From DAIDJM01 sp964250215 (lineage in GTDB: Bacteria; Pseudomonadota; Alphaproteobacteria; Acetobacterales; Acetobacteraceae), in the NCBI GenBank assembly GCA_964250215.1, contig CAXUEX010000140.1, positions 1 through 7,069 on the forward strand: 7,069 bases of DNA, given 5' to 3'. The position numbers and the translations under genes were made by a program. The notes below the pieces were generated by a model. The model was not told where the DNA came from, did no database searches, and was given only the letters and a program-made list of their open reading frames with translations. Below are positions 6,582 through 7,069 of this stretch, in pieces. Numbering within the stretch: the stretch's first letter is position 1; every line of letters begins with the position of its first letter.

Positions 6582-6827
6582 TCAACCGGCGGCCTCGAAC
6601 TCCGCCTCGTCGCTCGTCGGCGCGGTCAGGTCGAAATCGGCGGGAATATCGACGCCGCCTTGCAGAAAGCCATGCAGCTTCGCTGGCGTGGCGCTGGAAG
6701 CCACGGGCACGAGTGCCGCGACGGGCCGGCCATGCTTGGTGATGACGATCCGATCGGCGCGGCTTGTATCGATCCGGTCGAGCCGTTCGGGGCAGGTTGC
6801 CTCGAATTCGGTGGCGGAGAGTTCCAT
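6582..6827 (-). CDS. Phd/YefM-family type II antitoxin, no adjacent toxin
   Basis: Small protein of 81 residues. The N-terminal half has the Phd/YefM DNA-binding fold pattern: MELSATEFEATC at the start, then a short helix and ITKHGRPVAALVPV (29-42). In the family this half binds the operator DNA as a dimer, and the acidic C-terminal half, here ending EAEFEAAG, wraps the toxin. Antitoxins of this subtype are usually followed by a VapC-like PIN-domain ribonuclease gene. Here only 30 nt separate the stop from the end of ptsI, and no toxin start or PIN motif is present. The gene therefore appears solitary, from loss or rearrangement, or because it regulates something else. Codons end mostly in C rather than G as in the plus-strand cluster. 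No clear ribosome-binding site is visible. Palindromes at 6826-6854 may be its own operator. Confidence 0.8.
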   Translation of the reverse strand: MELSATEFEATCPERLDRIDTSRADRIVITKHGRPVAALVPVASSATPAKLHGFLQGGVDIPADFDLTAPTSDEAEFEAAG

Positions 6828-6854
6828 GACCGGTCATTTGAGCTGACTGCTCAA
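6826..6854 (-). promoter_or_regulatory. Two abutting palindromes, candidate antitoxin operator
   Basis: ATGACCGGTCAT (6826-6837) is a perfect 12-bp palindrome that covers part of the antitoxin start codon. Directly next to it, TTGAGC (6838-6843) and GCTCAA (6849-6854) form inverted arms around 5 nt. Phd/YefM antitoxins autorepress by binding paired palindromes at their promoters, so position and form fit. No -35/-10 pair was identified. The second repeat could instead form an RNA hairpin after mutL, but it has no T tract. Confidence 0.45.
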
Positions 6855-6864
6855 CTGGGGCAAG

Positions 6865-6948
6865 TCAGGTTCGGCCGAACAGCTTCTCGATTTCATCGCG
6901 GCTGAGCTTGAGGAAGGTGGGCCGGCCGTGGCTGCAGGTGGCGCCGGG
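6865..6948 (-). pseudogene. mutL: C-terminal fragment of DNA mismatch repair protein MutL
   Basis: The last ~27 codons of a MutL-like gene. The frame reads PGATCSHGRPTF, then LKLSRDEIEKLFGRT and a TGA at 6865-6867. The CxHGRP motif followed by a short helix ending in LFGR is the usual end of MutL proteins, where the Cys and His help bind the regulatory metal. Upstream on the same strand (beyond about 6948) the frame continues to 7047 but shows no MutL resemblance: it is antisense to a methyltransferase-like sequence. The gene is therefore cut off inside the window, either by genuine rearrangement or by a chimeric join. Its stop lies 37 nt before the antitoxin start. Identity rests on a short but distinctive motif. 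Confidence 0.7.
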
Positions 6949-7069
6949 TACGCGCGTACTCGATGTTCGTTGCGGTGTGGGCCGCTGGAGCCGCATGCTG
7001 GCAGCCAAGGGCGCGAGTGCCACGGGCGTAGATCTCAGCCCCACCATGATTGCGCAGGCTCATCAGCGA
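6944..7069 (+). CDS. Class I SAM-dependent methyltransferase fragment, partial at both ends
   Basis: Plus-strand reading frame that runs off the window end without a stop. It reads RVLDVRCGVGRWSRMLAAKG, then a short strand and GVDLSPTMIAQAHQR. This matches motif I (VLDxGCGxGR) and the following acidic-loop motif (GVDLSxxMI) of class I methyltransferases, which bind S-adenosylmethionine. The first Gly of motif I is Arg (CGT at 6968-6970), which would be expected to harm cofactor binding if real. The residues that normally precede motif I are absent because the sequence to the left is mutL on the other strand. A GTG at 6938 is in frame but has no support as a true start. Codons (GTA, GCA, CGA, CGT, AGT) differ from the G-ending codons of the ptsI operon. 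The substrate cannot be guessed. Confidence 0.6.
6948..6959. repeat. Perfect 12-bp palindrome at the mutL/methyltransferase join
   Basis: GTACGCGCGTAC is its own reverse complement. It lies exactly where recognisable MutL sequence (minus strand, up to 6948) stops and recognisable methyltransferase sequence (plus strand, from about 6944-6953) begins. Short inverted repeats are known sites for template switching during amplification and for rearrangement, so it probably marks the breakpoint. Confidence 0.7.

Noticed and set aside
6406..6837. Minus-strand open frame overlapping the antitoxin in another frame, and a possible VapC start remnant at 6552-6581
   Set aside because: The frame is Arg/Pro-rich and runs into the antisense of ptsI. 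A short LLF-like stretch recalls the start of VapC proteins, but the expected aspartate motif is missing and the match is too short.
6869..6880. Palindrome GTTCGGCCGAAC as a regulatory site
   Set aside because: It lies inside the last codons of mutL and is explained by the conserved LFGR ending. It was noted only as part of the local density of dyads.

Overview
The window looks like a GC-rich alphaproteobacterial contig. The gene order and protein signatures (ChvG-type kinase, minimal HprK, RapZ, mannose-type EIIA, HPr, EI) fit Rhodospirillales and probably Acetobacteraceae. The family assignment is inference from general knowledge and was not tested by a search.

From about 75 to 6551 there is one plus-strand gene cluster: chvG (5' end missing), an AI-2E/PerM-family membrane protein, hprK, rapZ, manX (EIIA-Man), ptsH (HPr) and ptsI (EI). 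Three junctions overlap (AI-2E/hprK, hprK/rapZ, ptsH/ptsI). The other gaps are 8 to 49 nt, and there is no convincing internal promoter or terminator, so it reads as one operon. PEP phosphate would enter at EI (His216), pass to HPr (His22) and on to EIIA (His9). HprK would act on HPr Ser53. No EIIB or EIIC sugar permease gene is present, so this looks like a regulatory PTS coupled to an envelope-sensing two-component kinase. The visible variation on the familiar alphaproteobacterial layout is the AI-2E-family gene between chvG and hprK.

Right of ptsI the layout changes. A convergent minus-strand gene (6582-6827) encodes a Phd/YefM-type antitoxin with no toxin gene next to it. Two abutting palindromes lie over and just upstream of its start codon. 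Behind it lie the last ~27 codons of mutL on the minus strand (6865-6948). These run directly into a plus-strand class I SAM methyltransferase fragment (about 6944-7069) at a perfect 12-bp palindrome (6948-6959), and the window then ends.

Both ends look unreliable. The first ~75 bases are homopolymer G runs followed by homopolymer C runs, and the last ~120 bases look like a chimeric join. The ~6.5 kb core is clean: all reading frames are intact and the family motifs are in place. No RNA gene, CRISPR array, insertion sequence or replication origin is visible. No stretch over 300 bases lacks a gene.
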